From the IMG/VR virus record IMGVR_UViG_3300044632_001273, positions 1 through 28,439 of that record: a DNA stretch of 28,439 nt; one strand, written 5' to 3'. Positions 1-7,398 of this stretch are shown piece after piece. A program made the translations under genes and the position numbers. The notes under the pieces were generated by a model. It saw only the letters and a list, made by a program, of their open reading frames with translations. It was not told where the DNA came from and did not search any database. The stretch comes from a virus. How positions within the stretch are numbered: the first letter of the stretch is position 1; every line of letters starts with the position of its first letter.

Positions 1-2318
1 GCCACTGCACCAAAAGCACCAGTAGTAACAACAATTCCATTATTTTTTTTAATTGCCATAGACGCTTCACTATTTCTATATACATCATAGGTTGCAGTAA
101 TTTCCCAATAACCAGCCTTCTGCGGAGTAAATGTATAAGTTGAAGTATTAAACCAACTACTTGATACATTAACCGTATTATTCACAACACTATATCTACA
201 AGGGTCTTCAGTAAATGAACCTGGTAAGGTATAAGTAACATCTGCGTATGCTTCAAGTAAATAAAGAGTTGGTGCAAGATTTGTTGATACACCATTTCCT
301 AAAGTAGTCAAATCAAAATATCCACCTCTAGCGTTACCACCTTGTTCAAAAATTCTTAATCTATTTTGATAAGAATCAATTGTAATTCCACTACCTGTAA
401 GTGAGTTGTTTGTTTGTGATTTTGCTAATAAAATTTCTCCACCTTCATCACCACTTCCAGTTCCAACTTGTAATTTAGTTGTTATTATGTTCATTGAACC
501 ACTTATTATTACTGAACCTGTAATATTTTGAGTTGTTGAAATTGAACCTGTTGTTAGAACATTACCACCTGTACCTGTAACATTTAAGTTTCCGCCAACA
601 TTCACATCACTTGTTGTGGTTAAACCACTAATTGCGGTTAGTGCAAATGTTGGGTTGATTTGAATATAGTTTGCTACTGCTGTACCATCACTTCCGGCTG
701 AAACGGTTCCTCCACCCCAAGCATTGATGGTATAAACTGTTGGTGTAGTTACTGTTAATACCCAAGTTCCTTGAAGTCCATTATTTACTGTACCGCTGGC
801 TTGATACCAATTAAAAACACTGGTGTTTGCAACCTGTGAACCACCTGTAAATATACCCATTGCACTATAACCGCCATTAACTTTTGCCTGAGCAGTAATC
901 AAGTAAGTACCTGGTTGTAGAGTTGGCAGGGTAAAGACGGTAGTTCCTGGACTTGAGGCTCCAACCACTTGATTATAACTGTTTGACAAAGTCACTTTAC
1001 CAACTGTTGCATTCATCGTTCCCGTTGCGGTTGATTGAATTGCAACCACACCTGTTGTGAGATTTGCCACACCATAAGTTGTTGGTTGTCCGTTTACAAT
1101 TACATTATCAAATGAACCTGTTGGAGCCGTTAAAGTTGTTCCACTATATGTTAAACCTGATTGAACGGTTGCGTTTGTTCCTGAACCATTATATGTTATT
1201 AAACCACCGGCTGTTGAACCTGTAAGTGTTACTAAACCTGATGTTCCGCTAGTACCACTTGTTCCCGCCGTTCCTGATGAACCTGATGTTCCTGAAGAAC
1301 CTGAAGAACCTGAAGAACCACTAGAACCTGAAGTTCCTGAAGAACCATCTGATCCTGATGAACCTGAAGTACCAGCAGTTCCTGAAGTACCTGCAGTTCC
1401 TGAAGAACCACTAGAACCTGATGAACCATCTGAACCTGAAGAACCTGAAGTTCCTGATGTACCAGCAGTTCCTGAAGAACCACTAGAACCTGACGAACCT
1501 GATGTTCCCGAAGAACCGTTAGAACCTGACGTTCCACTTGTTCCTGAGGAACCATTAGAACCACTCGTTCCTGATGAACCTGATGAACCTGATGAACCTG
1601 AACTACCATTAGAACCGGATGTTCCACTAGTCCCGGCAGTACCTGAAGAACCTATACCAGATGTACCACTAGTACCTGATGTTCCATTTATACCGCTGGT
1701 TCCAGATGTACCGTTAATACCGCTAGTACCTGAAGTACCATCACTACCACTTGAACCATTAGAACCCGATGTTCCACTACTACCATTAGAACCTGATGTT
1801 CCTGAACTACCGTCACTTCCACTAGTACCTGAAGAACCGTTAGAACCTGATGTTCCATCCACACCACTAGTTCCTGAACTACCACTAGTTCCTGACGTTC
1901 CGTCTATACCATTTGATCCTGATGAACCATTAATACCTGAAGTACCACTCGTTCCATCAATACCAGATGAACCACTTGTCCCATTAATACCCGATGAACC
2001 AGATGTGCCACTACTTCCATTTGAACCTGATAATCCACTTGTTCCTGAGGAACCATCACTTCCTGATGTACCAGAACTTCCGTTAGAACCCGAAGAACCA
2101 GAACTACCATTAGAACCTGATGTTCCACTACTTCCGTTTGACCCTGAAGTACCTGACGTTCCAGATGAACCGGCAGTACCTGAAGTTTGTGAATTTCCCA
2201 ATATGGTTTCACGAGTTACTTTATAAGTGGTTGTTTCACCACTATTATTCATAATAAAATATGCTCCTGTTGTGTCCCCAGTGAATAATGGTAATTCGTT
2301 TACTTTTTTATTGTTCAT
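1..2318 (-). CDS. Collagen-like tail fibre / adhesin, C-terminus cut by window edge
   Basis: The frame is open from an ATG at 2316-2318 to the left edge, about 772 codons, with no stop. Residues 1-44 form a short head starting MNNKKVNELPLFTGD, a form of N-terminus common in phage fibres. Residues 45-361 are Gly-x-y triplets rich in Ser, Thr, Asn, Asp and Ala (TSG, SSG, SNG, INGTSG), about 105 of them with one two-residue break. The rest is beta-rich, with Thr/Gly/Asn-rich strands and a segment resembling trimeric C1q/TNF-like or fibre heads (KAGYWEITATYDVYRNSEAS). Collagen-like triplets in phage fibres are known to form trimeric rods. I infer a virion appendage that contacts the host. It lies 17 bases downstream of a small gene on the same strand. 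Codons in the repeat are dominated by TCA/GGT/GGA, which makes many Pro/Glu- or Val/Gln-rich shadow frames. Confidence 0.85.
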   Translation of the reverse strand, partial: MNNKKVNELPLFTGDTTGAYFIMNNSGETTTYKVTRETILGNSQTSGTAGSSGTSGTSGSNGSSGTSGSNGSSGSSGSNGSSGTSGSDGSSGTSGLSGSNGSSGTSGSSGINGTSGSSGIDGTSGTSGINGSSGSNGIDGTSGTSGSSGTSGVDGTSGSNGSSGTSGSDGSSGTSGSNGSSGTSGSNGSSGSDGTSGTSGINGTSGTSGINGTSGTSGTSGIGSSGTAGTSGTSGSNGSSGSSGSSGSSGTSGSNGSSGTSGTSGSNGSSGTSGSSGSSGSSGTAGTSGTSGSSGSDGSSGSSGSSGTAGTSGTAGTSGSSGSDGSSGTSGSSGSSGSSGSSGTSGSSGTAGTSGTSGTSGLVTLTGSTAGGLITYNGSGTNATVQSGLTYSGTTLTAPTGSFDNVIVNGQPTTYGVANLTTGVVAIQSTATGTMNATVGKVTLSNSYNQVVGASSPGTTVFTLPTLQPGTYLITAQAKVNGGYSAMGIFTGGSQVANTSVFNWYQASGTVNNGLQGTWVLTVTTPTVYTINAWGGGTVSAGSDGTAVANYIQINPTFALTAISGLTTTSDVNVGGNLNVTGTGGNVLTTGSISTTQNITGSVIISGSMNIITTKLQVGTGSGDEGGEILLAKSQTNNSLTGSGITIDSYQNRLRIFEQGGNARGGYFDLTTLGNGVSTNLAPTLYLLEAYADVTYTLPGSFTEDPCRYSVVNNTVNVSSSWFNTSTYTFTPQKAGYWEITATYDVYRNSEASMAIKKNNGIVVTTGAFGAV
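1236..2186 (-). repeat. Gly-x-y collagen-like repeat region within the fibre gene
   Basis: About 105 codon triplets of the form x-y-Gly run without a frame change. X and Y are mostly Ser, Thr, Asn, Asp, Ala or Ile, and proline is nearly absent. The single phase break is a Gly-Ile-Gly at 1650-1658. At DNA level it is a degenerate 9-bp periodic repeat and so prone to length change by slippage. Confidence 0.9.
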
Positions 2319-2322
2319 TTAA

Positions 2323-2330
2323 GATAAATA
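2323..2330 (-). promoter_or_regulatory. TATTTATC element 4 nt upstream of the fibre gene
   Basis: On the sense (minus) strand TATTTATC is followed by TTAA and the fibre ATG. It is a one-base variant of the TATTTATA octamer seen before other virion genes here. It could be a late promoter -10-like element or part of an AU-rich ribosome-loading site; the sequence alone does not decide. Confidence 0.4.
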
Positions 2331-2335
2331 TTTTT

Positions 2336-2626
2336 TTAATGTTGATATTGTATGCACTCTTCGTTTTGTGTTAGTATTGAAAATTCGTCTTGTGTTAAAA
2401 TGGTATAATCACACCCATACTCAACACTTGAACCTACAGTGCTTTCATATATAATTGGTAATGATGGTTCACGACTATTATCCAGTTGAAAGTCATACTC
2501 TTCAGAAAAATCTAAAACTATGTCTATCCACCCAGTTTTATCTAATGTGAAATCATATGTTTCTGAATTATCAATCTTCAAATCCAATTTTGAACCATAA
2601 TATTTCAAAATATTCTGTCTAGTCAT
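2336..2626 (-). CDS. Small acidic protein of unknown function
   Basis: A 96-residue frame starts MTRQNILKYYG. I do not recognise a family. It is acidic and rich in aromatic residues, with two kinds of internal near-repeat: a Tyr-Asp-Phe-x-Leu-Asp pattern (YDFTLD, YDFQLD) around residues 24-50, and ILTQDEF / ILTQNEE near the C-terminus. It has no signal peptide or membrane segment. It lies directly upstream of the fibre gene on the same strand and carries a perfect TATTTATA element 4 nt before its ATG, so it is probably expressed late with the fibre. A fibre accessory or small structural protein is possible, but that is inference from position only. Confidence 0.6.
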   Translation of the reverse strand: MTRQNILKYYGSKLDLKIDNSETYDFTLDKTGWIDIVLDFSEEYDFQLDNSREPSLPIIYESTVGSSVEYGCDYTILTQDEFSILTQNEECIQYQH

Positions 2627-2630
2627 ATTT

Positions 2631-2640
2631 TATAAATATC
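2631..2640 (-). promoter_or_regulatory. GATATTTATA element for the small gene at 2336-2626
   Basis: On the minus strand GATATTTATA is followed by AAAT and the ATG at 2626. It is the mirror image of the element at 2654-2663 that faces the other way, so the two divergent genes are served by back-to-back copies 13 bp apart. Confidence 0.5.
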
Positions 2641-2653
2641 TTTCATACTATTT

Positions 2654-2663
2654 GATATTTATA
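2654..2663 (+). promoter_or_regulatory. GATATTTATA element for the gene at 2679
   Basis: GATATTTATA is followed by TAAAAG and reaches the ATG at 2679 after 15 nt. With 2631-2640 it forms a perfect 10-bp inverted repeat around a 13-bp centre, consistent with divergent late promoters. Confidence 0.5.
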
Positions 2664-2678
2664 TAAAAGTCTATTTGA

Positions 2679-3422
2679 ATGAATAATTTTATAAAACAGG
2701 TAATTGAGGAGACGTTTTCGTCAAAAGCACAACAAAGATTCTTTTATGCTCAGGCAGGAAAGGGTGGAAAAAAGGGTAAAAAATGGTCTAAGTGGGCAAA
2801 AGAATACTCAGATAAGACGGATTTTAAAAAAATACCTGAGAAAGTAGAGAACGAAGAAGAGGTTGATGAAATTGTGGATAAACAAGGTAATATTTCTCGT
2901 GGTAAAAAACCATCAAACATTAATACCAAAGGTGTAACTTCTAATACCACAACAGACGAGGTGGTTAAAACAGGTAGAGGTGCTATGGGTTCTTACGGAA
3001 CAACGGGTGTTCAGAATTATAGAAGATATTGGGGTGAATCAGATATGTCAAAAGCATTAGGTGCGGAAGATACCATAATGAAAGATGCTGATTATGATGA
3101 AGCTAAAAAACATTTTGAAAAAAAATTAGGATTAGACGAACCGGAAACAGAAGAAAGATTGGCTCAAATGGGATATGACAAAAAATTACCAGATGATAAA
3201 GTTAGATTAGTTGAGAATCCTAAAAAGTTTATGGAGGAATATATTGAAAGTATAATGAAGAAAAAAACTGAAGATTCCGATTTGGTAAAAAAAGAAGAAG
3301 AGATTGAAGAAGTAGAGTTAAACCCAATTATTAAGAGACAACTTAAGTCACTTAAAAATAGTATGAAAACTTATGGTTTAAAACCCGACCATATTATGAA
3401 AGGATTAAAAGACGATGAATAA
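2679..3422 (+). CDS. Charged putative virion-associated protein, DUF3008-like N-terminus
   Basis: This is a 247-residue, highly charged protein. Residues 15-55 (SKAQQRFFYAQAGKGGKKGK, then a Trp-containing basic stretch and KKIPEK) resemble the SKAQQR-type motif of phage DUF3008 proteins; I judge this by eye. Residues 95-125 are Gly/Tyr-rich (GAMGSYGTTGVQNYRRYWGE) and the remainder is Lys/Glu-rich and probably helical. There is no membrane segment. It is first in a run of plus-strand genes, preceded by a TATTTATA element, and its last eight bases overlap the next start. I infer a late, possibly DNA- or capsid-associated role; the function is unknown. Confidence 0.7.
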   Translation: MNNFIKQVIEETFSSKAQQRFFYAQAGKGGKKGKKWSKWAKEYSDKTDFKKIPEKVENEEEVDEIVDKQGNISRGKKPSNINTKGVTSNTTTDEVVKTGRGAMGSYGTTGVQNYRRYWGESDMSKALGAEDTIMKDADYDEAKKHFEKKLGLDEPETEERLAQMGYDKKLPDDKVRLVENPKKFMEEYIESIMKKKTEDSDLVKKEEEIEEVELNPIIKRQLKSLKNSMKTYGLKPDHIMKGLKDDE

Positions 3423-3909
3423 AGAGTTAAAAAGTAGAATATTTGATATACCTCAAAATATATTAGATAAGATTAACCATACCGTGGTTGGTCTTAATGG
3501 AGAACATGTGAACGGTATTCAAAGAGCTAAGAAACTTTTAACTGATAAAAAAGTAAAATACGGACAACTTAAAAGAATTATTCATGATTTACAAAACATG
3601 GATAAAATTAATAATAAAGTTAAGTATGATTTAGCGGGTGGTGATTTGATGGAAAAATGGGCGAAACAATTTTTACAAGGTGAAAGAGATTTAATTAGTA
3701 ATAGAAAAGATGGTAGAAAACAAGCCGACGAAATTAGCGGTTTAACAGGAGAAAGAAAAAATAGTCATTTGAAAAAACACACTAAAAGATTTGGTTTTAA
3801 AATACCTGTCAATTTAGTTAAGAGTAATTCAGATTTAAATTCAATCTCATCAATAAAATTAACTGGTTTATTTGAACAAGTTGAAAGAATAAAAAAATTA
3901 ATGTTATAA
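3415..3909 (+). CDS. Basic protein of unknown function ending in an 'ERIKKLML' helix
   Basis: The protein has 164 residues, is lysine-rich and mostly helical, and I do not recognise a family. The start overlaps the previous stop as ATGAATAA, suggesting translational coupling. A basic segment near residues 103-130 (LTGERKNSHLKKHTKRFG) could bind nucleic acid, which is inference only. The last 13 residues, LFEQVERIKKLML, match the type of amphipathic end seen in the next-but-one protein (ESVNKIKRLMFF) and in the scaffold (SRIKEMMKKIK). That makes incorporation into the prohead a reasonable hypothesis. Confidence 0.65.
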   Translation: MNKELKSRIFDIPQNILDKINHTVVGLNGEHVNGIQRAKKLLTDKKVKYGQLKRIIHDLQNMDKINNKVKYDLAGGDLMEKWAKQFLQGERDLISNRKDGRKQADEISGLTGERKNSHLKKHTKRFGFKIPVNLVKSNSDLNSISSIKLTGLFEQVERIKKLML

Positions 3910-3910
3910 T

Positions 3911-4288
3911 ATGGCAACTCAATTAGAACAACTATCTGAAAGATTTAGAACAGAACATTTAACACGTAATTCATATAATGGTAATAACTTATATGATTCA
4001 AACAATAAAAATGCAATGTCAGATGGTGACGACAAAGGTAAAGGTGAAAATTCAGGTCAAGTAGGTTCATTAACGGACATACATTCAAGAACTGAATTAT
4101 TAGCGAGAAATAGATTCAATTCAGATTCTACCTATAACTCAAGTTCACCTGATGCAATGTCAGATGGTGATGAGAGAGGAAAGGGTGAAAATAATGGACA
4201 AGTTGGTTCATTAACAGATATTAATAAAAGAAATGACTTAGTTGCTTCAAACAAATACGGAGAGAAAAAAAGATACCCAGATTTTTAA
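3911..4288 (+). CDS. Small repeat protein with two and a half 47-residue units
   Basis: The protein has 125 residues. After a 12-residue lead it consists of unit 1 (residues 13-59), unit 2 (60-106) and a truncated unit 3 (107-125). Each full unit has the order R-T/N-x-L-x-R/S-N, a Tyr/Asn/Ser-rich stretch, AMSDGD-[DE]-[KR]-GKGEN, GQVGSLTDI. It is hydrophilic and Gly/Asp/Asn-rich, lacks cysteine and has no membrane segment. It begins one base after the previous stop and its own stop overlaps the next ATG (TAATG), so it belongs to a coupled operon. I suspect a virion-associated protein from its neighbours; I cannot name a function. Confidence 0.65.
   Translation: MATQLEQLSERFRTEHLTRNSYNGNNLYDSNNKNAMSDGDDKGKGENSGQVGSLTDIHSRTELLARNRFNSDSTYNSSSPDAMSDGDERGKGENNGQVGSLTDINKRNDLVASNKYGEKKRYPDF
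3947..4285 (+). repeat. Tandem 141-bp coding repeat, 2.4 copies
   Basis: Copies lie at 3947-4087, 4088-4228 and a partial copy at 4229-4285. The first two encode 47-residue units with identical SDGD and GQVGSLTDI cores, while the Asn/Ser/Tyr-rich part has diverged. This indicates an old in-frame duplication rather than recent slippage. Confidence 0.85.
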
Positions 4289-5028
4289 TGAGTTTAAATA
4301 AAACAATATTAACTGTTCTTGAGGAACAAAACGTACTGAAAACGACAAAAACAAAACCTATTGTTGATGCTATCAAAAATAGGAAGAAAGTTTCGTTTTA
4401 TTATTCAGGACCAAGAAAACCAAAAAAGGATAGTGTAAAACCAGGTAAAAGAGTTGATGCGGAAGCGGTTGCTTTAGGGTTAAGTAAAAAGGGTAACCTT
4501 ATTATGCGAGCATATATTCAACCGCCATCAGTATCTAAAAAAGGATTTGGTAAAACAGGTTGGAGGACTTTTATGTTGAGTAGAATGAATGATGTTCAAA
4601 TCAGTGATGAAACTTTTGATTCTAAAAGACCTCAATATAAGGAAGGTGATGATAATTCAATGTCAGTAACTTATGTTACATCTGATTGGACAAAACAACC
4701 TAAGGTTAAAAAAGAGAAAAAACCAACTGAACCAACACCACAACCTTCAGAACCTGTTACAACACCTGAAAAACCAACAGCACCAACAACTACGGTTACC
4801 AAACCTGAAGTTAAACCTGAGAAATTACCTCAACCAAAACCACAAGAAGTTCCTGCCGCACCACAACAAGAACCACAATCAGTTGAACCTCAGACAACTG
4901 AACCAGAAAAAGAAGAGTTACCTCAACCAAAACCAGAGGAAAAACCTTCTAAAACACCTGAGGAAAATGAAGAAGATAAAAATCTTCAAGAATCAGTAAA
5001 TAAAATTAAGCGTTTAATGTTTTTTTAA
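4288..5028 (+). CDS. WYL-like domain protein with Pro/Glu-rich linker and C-terminal RIK-type helix
   Basis: The protein has 246 residues. Residues 24-112 look like a WYL domain: a leading helix and strand (PIVDAIKNRKKVSFYYSG), a Pro/Lys segment, a strand pair around GLSKKGNLIMRAYIQ, and a closing strand with Trp92, Arg93, Phe95 and LSRMNDVQISDETF. WYL domains are SH3-like sensor or nucleic-acid-contacting modules, usually attached to helix-turn-helix regulators or defence proteins. Here no HTH is present. Residues 136-228 are a Pro/Glu/Gln/Lys-rich, probably disordered linker with PKPQ/PEKP repeats. The last 15 residues (NLQESVNKIKRLMFF) match the N-terminus of the flavoprotein at 18423. The start overlaps the previous stop (TAATG). 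Confidence 0.65.
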   Translation: MSLNKTILTVLEEQNVLKTTKTKPIVDAIKNRKKVSFYYSGPRKPKKDSVKPGKRVDAEAVALGLSKKGNLIMRAYIQPPSVSKKGFGKTGWRTFMLSRMNDVQISDETFDSKRPQYKEGDDNSMSVTYVTSDWTKQPKVKKEKKPTEPTPQPSEPVTTPEKPTAPTTTVTKPEVKPEKLPQPKPQEVPAAPQQEPQSVEPQTTEPEKEELPQPKPEEKPSKTPEENEEDKNLQESVNKIKRLMFF

Positions 5029-5049
5029 AATACATTATATTATAAAAAA

Positions 5050-5057
5050 TATTTATC
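5050..5057 (+). promoter_or_regulatory. TATTTATC element 3 nt before the gene at 5061
   Basis: TATTTATC is followed by AAT and the ATG. It is the same one-base variant as before the fibre gene. The sequence between the preceding stop (5028) and this ATG is otherwise featureless A/T. Confidence 0.4.
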
Positions 5058-5060
5058 AAT

Positions 5061-5633
5061 ATGTCACAAGGACCAATATCAGAAAATGATTTAATGCGTA
5101 AATTAGTTAACGCTAAAAAGATTATGAATAAAGTTGATGACGGAAACTTTGAAAGAGGTCACGTTAACGAATCTATGTTATTATCTGACCCTTCTGAATT
5201 AATGGAATCACAAATACCACAACAAACAAGTAAAAGGTCTGTTGGTACTGTAAATGTTGATAAAATACAAAATTCAAAACTACCCGATTCAATAAAACGA
5301 GCAATGATTGAACATCCAATTGAACAAATGCCGTCAATATCATTAAGTGAAACTTTAGATATGGATTTTGTTAAAGGTGCAAAACGTTTAATGGAACAAG
5401 AAGGTGTATCATCAAAAAAATCACAACCACAACAAAGACAATCAGTTAGTTCAAATATTGATATGAACTCAATTGCAATTCTAATTGAAAATGCGGTTCG
5501 TAAAGTTATGGATGAAAAATTGAATCAAATTCTAACCGCTCAAACAACATCTACTATTAATGAAAATTTAGTATTAAAGGTTGGAGATTCAATATTCAAA
5601 GGAAAAATTACAGGAGTAAATAAAGCAAAGTAA
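5061..5633 (+). CDS. Unknown putative virion or prohead-associated protein
   Basis: The protein has 190 residues and no recognised family. It has a helical N-terminus (residues 8-26), a Ser/Gln-rich middle (115-130) and a coiled, likely helical segment at 134-165, and it ends with a small beta-like stretch around DSIFKGKITGVNKAK. The segment at residues 96-113 (SETLDMDFVKGAKRLMEQ) resembles the helix shared by several neighbours and the scaffold, and contains L-x-E tripeptides of the T4 prohead-protease type. It is likely expressed with the preceding genes; the next gene begins a different functional block. Confidence 0.6.
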   Translation: MSQGPISENDLMRKLVNAKKIMNKVDDGNFERGHVNESMLLSDPSELMESQIPQQTSKRSVGTVNVDKIQNSKLPDSIKRAMIEHPIEQMPSISLSETLDMDFVKGAKRLMEQEGVSSKKSQPQQRQSVSSNIDMNSIAILIENAVRKVMDEKLNQILTAQTTSTINENLVLKVGDSIFKGKITGVNKAK

Positions 5634-5686
5634 TTTTGTTTTATCATTTTTATTTGTTATATTATAGAATATAATAGTAATGAATA

Positions 5687-6913
5687 ATGTCAAAAATTAG
5701 AATTTTAGCAATCCCTTCGGATAAACATGGTGTGGGTAAGTTCAGAATGATGGACCCATATAAATTTATTGGTGAGAACCACTCTGGTGATGTTCACGTT
5801 GATATAACCTTTAACGCTGAAAATAACGATGAATACTTTTTAAATTATGATATTGTTGTTTTTCATACATTCATACATCAATTAAATCACGATACAAATG
5901 TTGAAAGAGTTAAGTGGTTAAAATCAAAAGGAATTAAGGTTGTAATGGATATTGATGATATGTGGGCCGTAGATCAAAGACACCCCATGTATCATCAAAT
6001 TAAGAACTCTAAGATAGGTGAGATGAAAGTAGAGTTATTAAAGTTAGTAGATTATATTTCAACAACTACCCCAATATTTGCCGACACACTTAAGAAAAGA
6101 TTGGGTGTAAATAATGTTATCGTTTTTCCAAATGCAGTAAACGACGAAGAACCTCAATTCAAGTCAACTCCAATCAAATCAGATAAAATAAGATTCGGTT
6201 GGTTAGGTGGTTCATCTCATTTGTATGATTTAGAATTAATGCAAAATGGAATTTCATCAACACACAATTCATTCAAAGATAAAGTACAGTTTGTTTTATG
6301 TGGTTTTGATTTAAGAGGTAGCGTTACTGAGATAGATAGTAATACAAAACAACAAAGACAAAGACCAATACAACCAATGGAAACTGTTTGGTATAAGTAC
6401 GAAAAATTCTTTACTGACGATTATAAAGCGTTAAGTTCAGAATATAAAGAATACTTACATTCGTTTACGGAATCACCATCATTTGAAGATGGTAACGAAC
6501 CTTACAGAAGACGATGGACACGTGATGTAAACACATATGCAAGTAATTACAATTATTTTGATGTGTCATTAGCACCATTAGTTGAATCTGTATTTAATGC
6601 GAACAAATCACAATTAAAAGTTATTGAAGCAGGTTTTCATAAAAAGGCAATCATTGCAAGTGATACCGACCCATTCACTTTAGATTTAATTTCAGCAGTT
6701 GACGAAGGTAAATTTAACAATAAGGGAAATGCCTTATTAGTTGGTACAAAAAAGAATCATAAAGATTGGGCAAAACATATGAAACGTTTAGTTGAAAATC
6801 CTAATATGGTTGAAGACTTAGGTAATCGTTTATATGAAACAGTTAAAGACAAATATTCATTACGAAAAGTTTGTCAAGATAGAGTAGAATTTTTTAAATC
6901 AATAATAAAATAA
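5687..6913 (+). CDS. Glycosyltransferase, GT-B fold (GT4-like)
   Basis: The protein has 408 residues. The N-terminal half has Rossmann-type strands (KIRILAIPSDKHGVGKFRM; YDIVVFHTFI; IKVVMDIDDMW). The C-terminal half has the GT4-type donor region: a strand then GWLGGSSHLYDL near residues 175-190, and later KVIEAGFHKKAIIASD with the conserved Glu at about residue 314. This supports a retaining GT-B sugar transferase. The sugar and acceptor are unknown; candidates are virion proteins, phage DNA bases or host surface glycans. It starts at the ATG at 5687, since the earlier ATG at 5680 opens a six-codon frame. Two more glycosyltransferases follow at 9666 and 10726. Confidence 0.85.
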   Translation: MSKIRILAIPSDKHGVGKFRMMDPYKFIGENHSGDVHVDITFNAENNDEYFLNYDIVVFHTFIHQLNHDTNVERVKWLKSKGIKVVMDIDDMWAVDQRHPMYHQIKNSKIGEMKVELLKLVDYISTTTPIFADTLKKRLGVNNVIVFPNAVNDEEPQFKSTPIKSDKIRFGWLGGSSHLYDLELMQNGISSTHNSFKDKVQFVLCGFDLRGSVTEIDSNTKQQRQRPIQPMETVWYKYEKFFTDDYKALSSEYKEYLHSFTESPSFEDGNEPYRRRWTRDVNTYASNYNYFDVSLAPLVESVFNANKSQLKVIEAGFHKKAIIASDTDPFTLDLISAVDEGKFNNKGNALLVGTKKNHKDWAKHMKRLVENPNMVEDLGNRLYETVKDKYSLRKVCQDRVEFFKSIIK

Positions 6914-6919
6914 AACAAC

Positions 6920-7156
6920 ATGCATTATTTAGTTACAATCGGTTATGAGACCGAACAAATGGACAGAGAAGGTAATCCTCGTACAAAAAAGTATAAATAC
7001 ATTATTGAAGCGGAGTCTGTTGAAGAAGCGACGATTGTTGCATCAAAATACAGAGCAGGAGATACACGTTCAAGTGAAAGTATTTCGGTGGCAAAAATGG
7101 CCATTGAATGTATCATTGATAGTAAAAATACTCCTGAGTATTACAAATCAAAATAA
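6920..7156 (+). CDS. Small protein, possibly DUF4494-like
   Basis: The protein has 78 residues. The pattern of an N-terminal strand (YLVTIGYETE), a charged turn, a second strand (KYKYIIEAESVEEATIVASKY) and a later strand near AKMAIECIID resembles small phage and Bacteroidota DUF4494-type proteins, which have a Tyr-x-Val-x-Ala-x-S-x-x-E-A pattern. This is a weak match by eye, and no function is established for that family. It begins six bases after the glycosyltransferase stop, so it is probably in the same transcript. Confidence 0.6.
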   Translation: MHYLVTIGYETEQMDREGNPRTKKYKYIIEAESVEEATIVASKYRAGDTRSSESISVAKMAIECIIDSKNTPEYYKSK

Positions 7157-7176
7157 CAATTTAAACACCAACTGAT

Positions 7177-7398
7177 ATGGAATTTTATAGTCGTGAGATA
7201 CAAATCATGCGTCAATCACAAAGTAAAATGGCATTGGAATATGTAACATCAGTTGGTGTTTCTGTTACACTTGAAGAGTTAGTTAGAATTACGGATTTAT
7301 TCGTGGAAATATGTTTAAGACCCCAAGACGATGACTTAAAAAAAAGAATTAAGGCATTAGATAAATGGTTAGAAGAAAAAAAGAAATTAAATGGATAA
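7177..7398 (+). CDS. Small helical protein of unknown function
   Basis: The protein has 73 residues, mainly helical, with a lysine-rich tail (DKWLEEKKKLNG). No family is recognised. Its last eight bases (ATGGATAA) contain the start of the dUTPase gene, so the two are probably translationally coupled. It contains no cysteine/histidine metal motif and no membrane segment. A role in nucleotide metabolism is possible only by position. Confidence 0.55.
   Translation: MEFYSREIQIMRQSQSKMALEYVTSVGVSVTLEELVRITDLFVEICLRPQDDDLKKRIKALDKWLEEKKKLNG

Noticed and set aside
1236-2186. Repeated DNA that might be taken for a CRISPR array or satellite
   Set aside because: Periodicity is 9 bp in coding phase, without equal-length unique spacers.
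1232-2226. Several open frames across the fibre region rich in Val/Gln/His or Pro/Glu
   Set aside because: They are other-frame readings of the 9-bp periodic collagen repeat; the Gly-x-y frame is continuous with a normal N-terminus and C-terminal domains.
4673-4999. Asn/Gln/Leu-rich frame inside the Pro/Glu linker of the WYL-like gene
   Set aside because: Out-of-frame shadow of the CCA/CAA/GAA-rich linker.
5634-5686. Possible Bacteroidota vegetative promoter (TTTG ... TATTTG) before the first glycosyltransferase
   Set aside because: Spacing between the two boxes (12 nt) does not fit the usual arrangement, and such strings are common in this composition.
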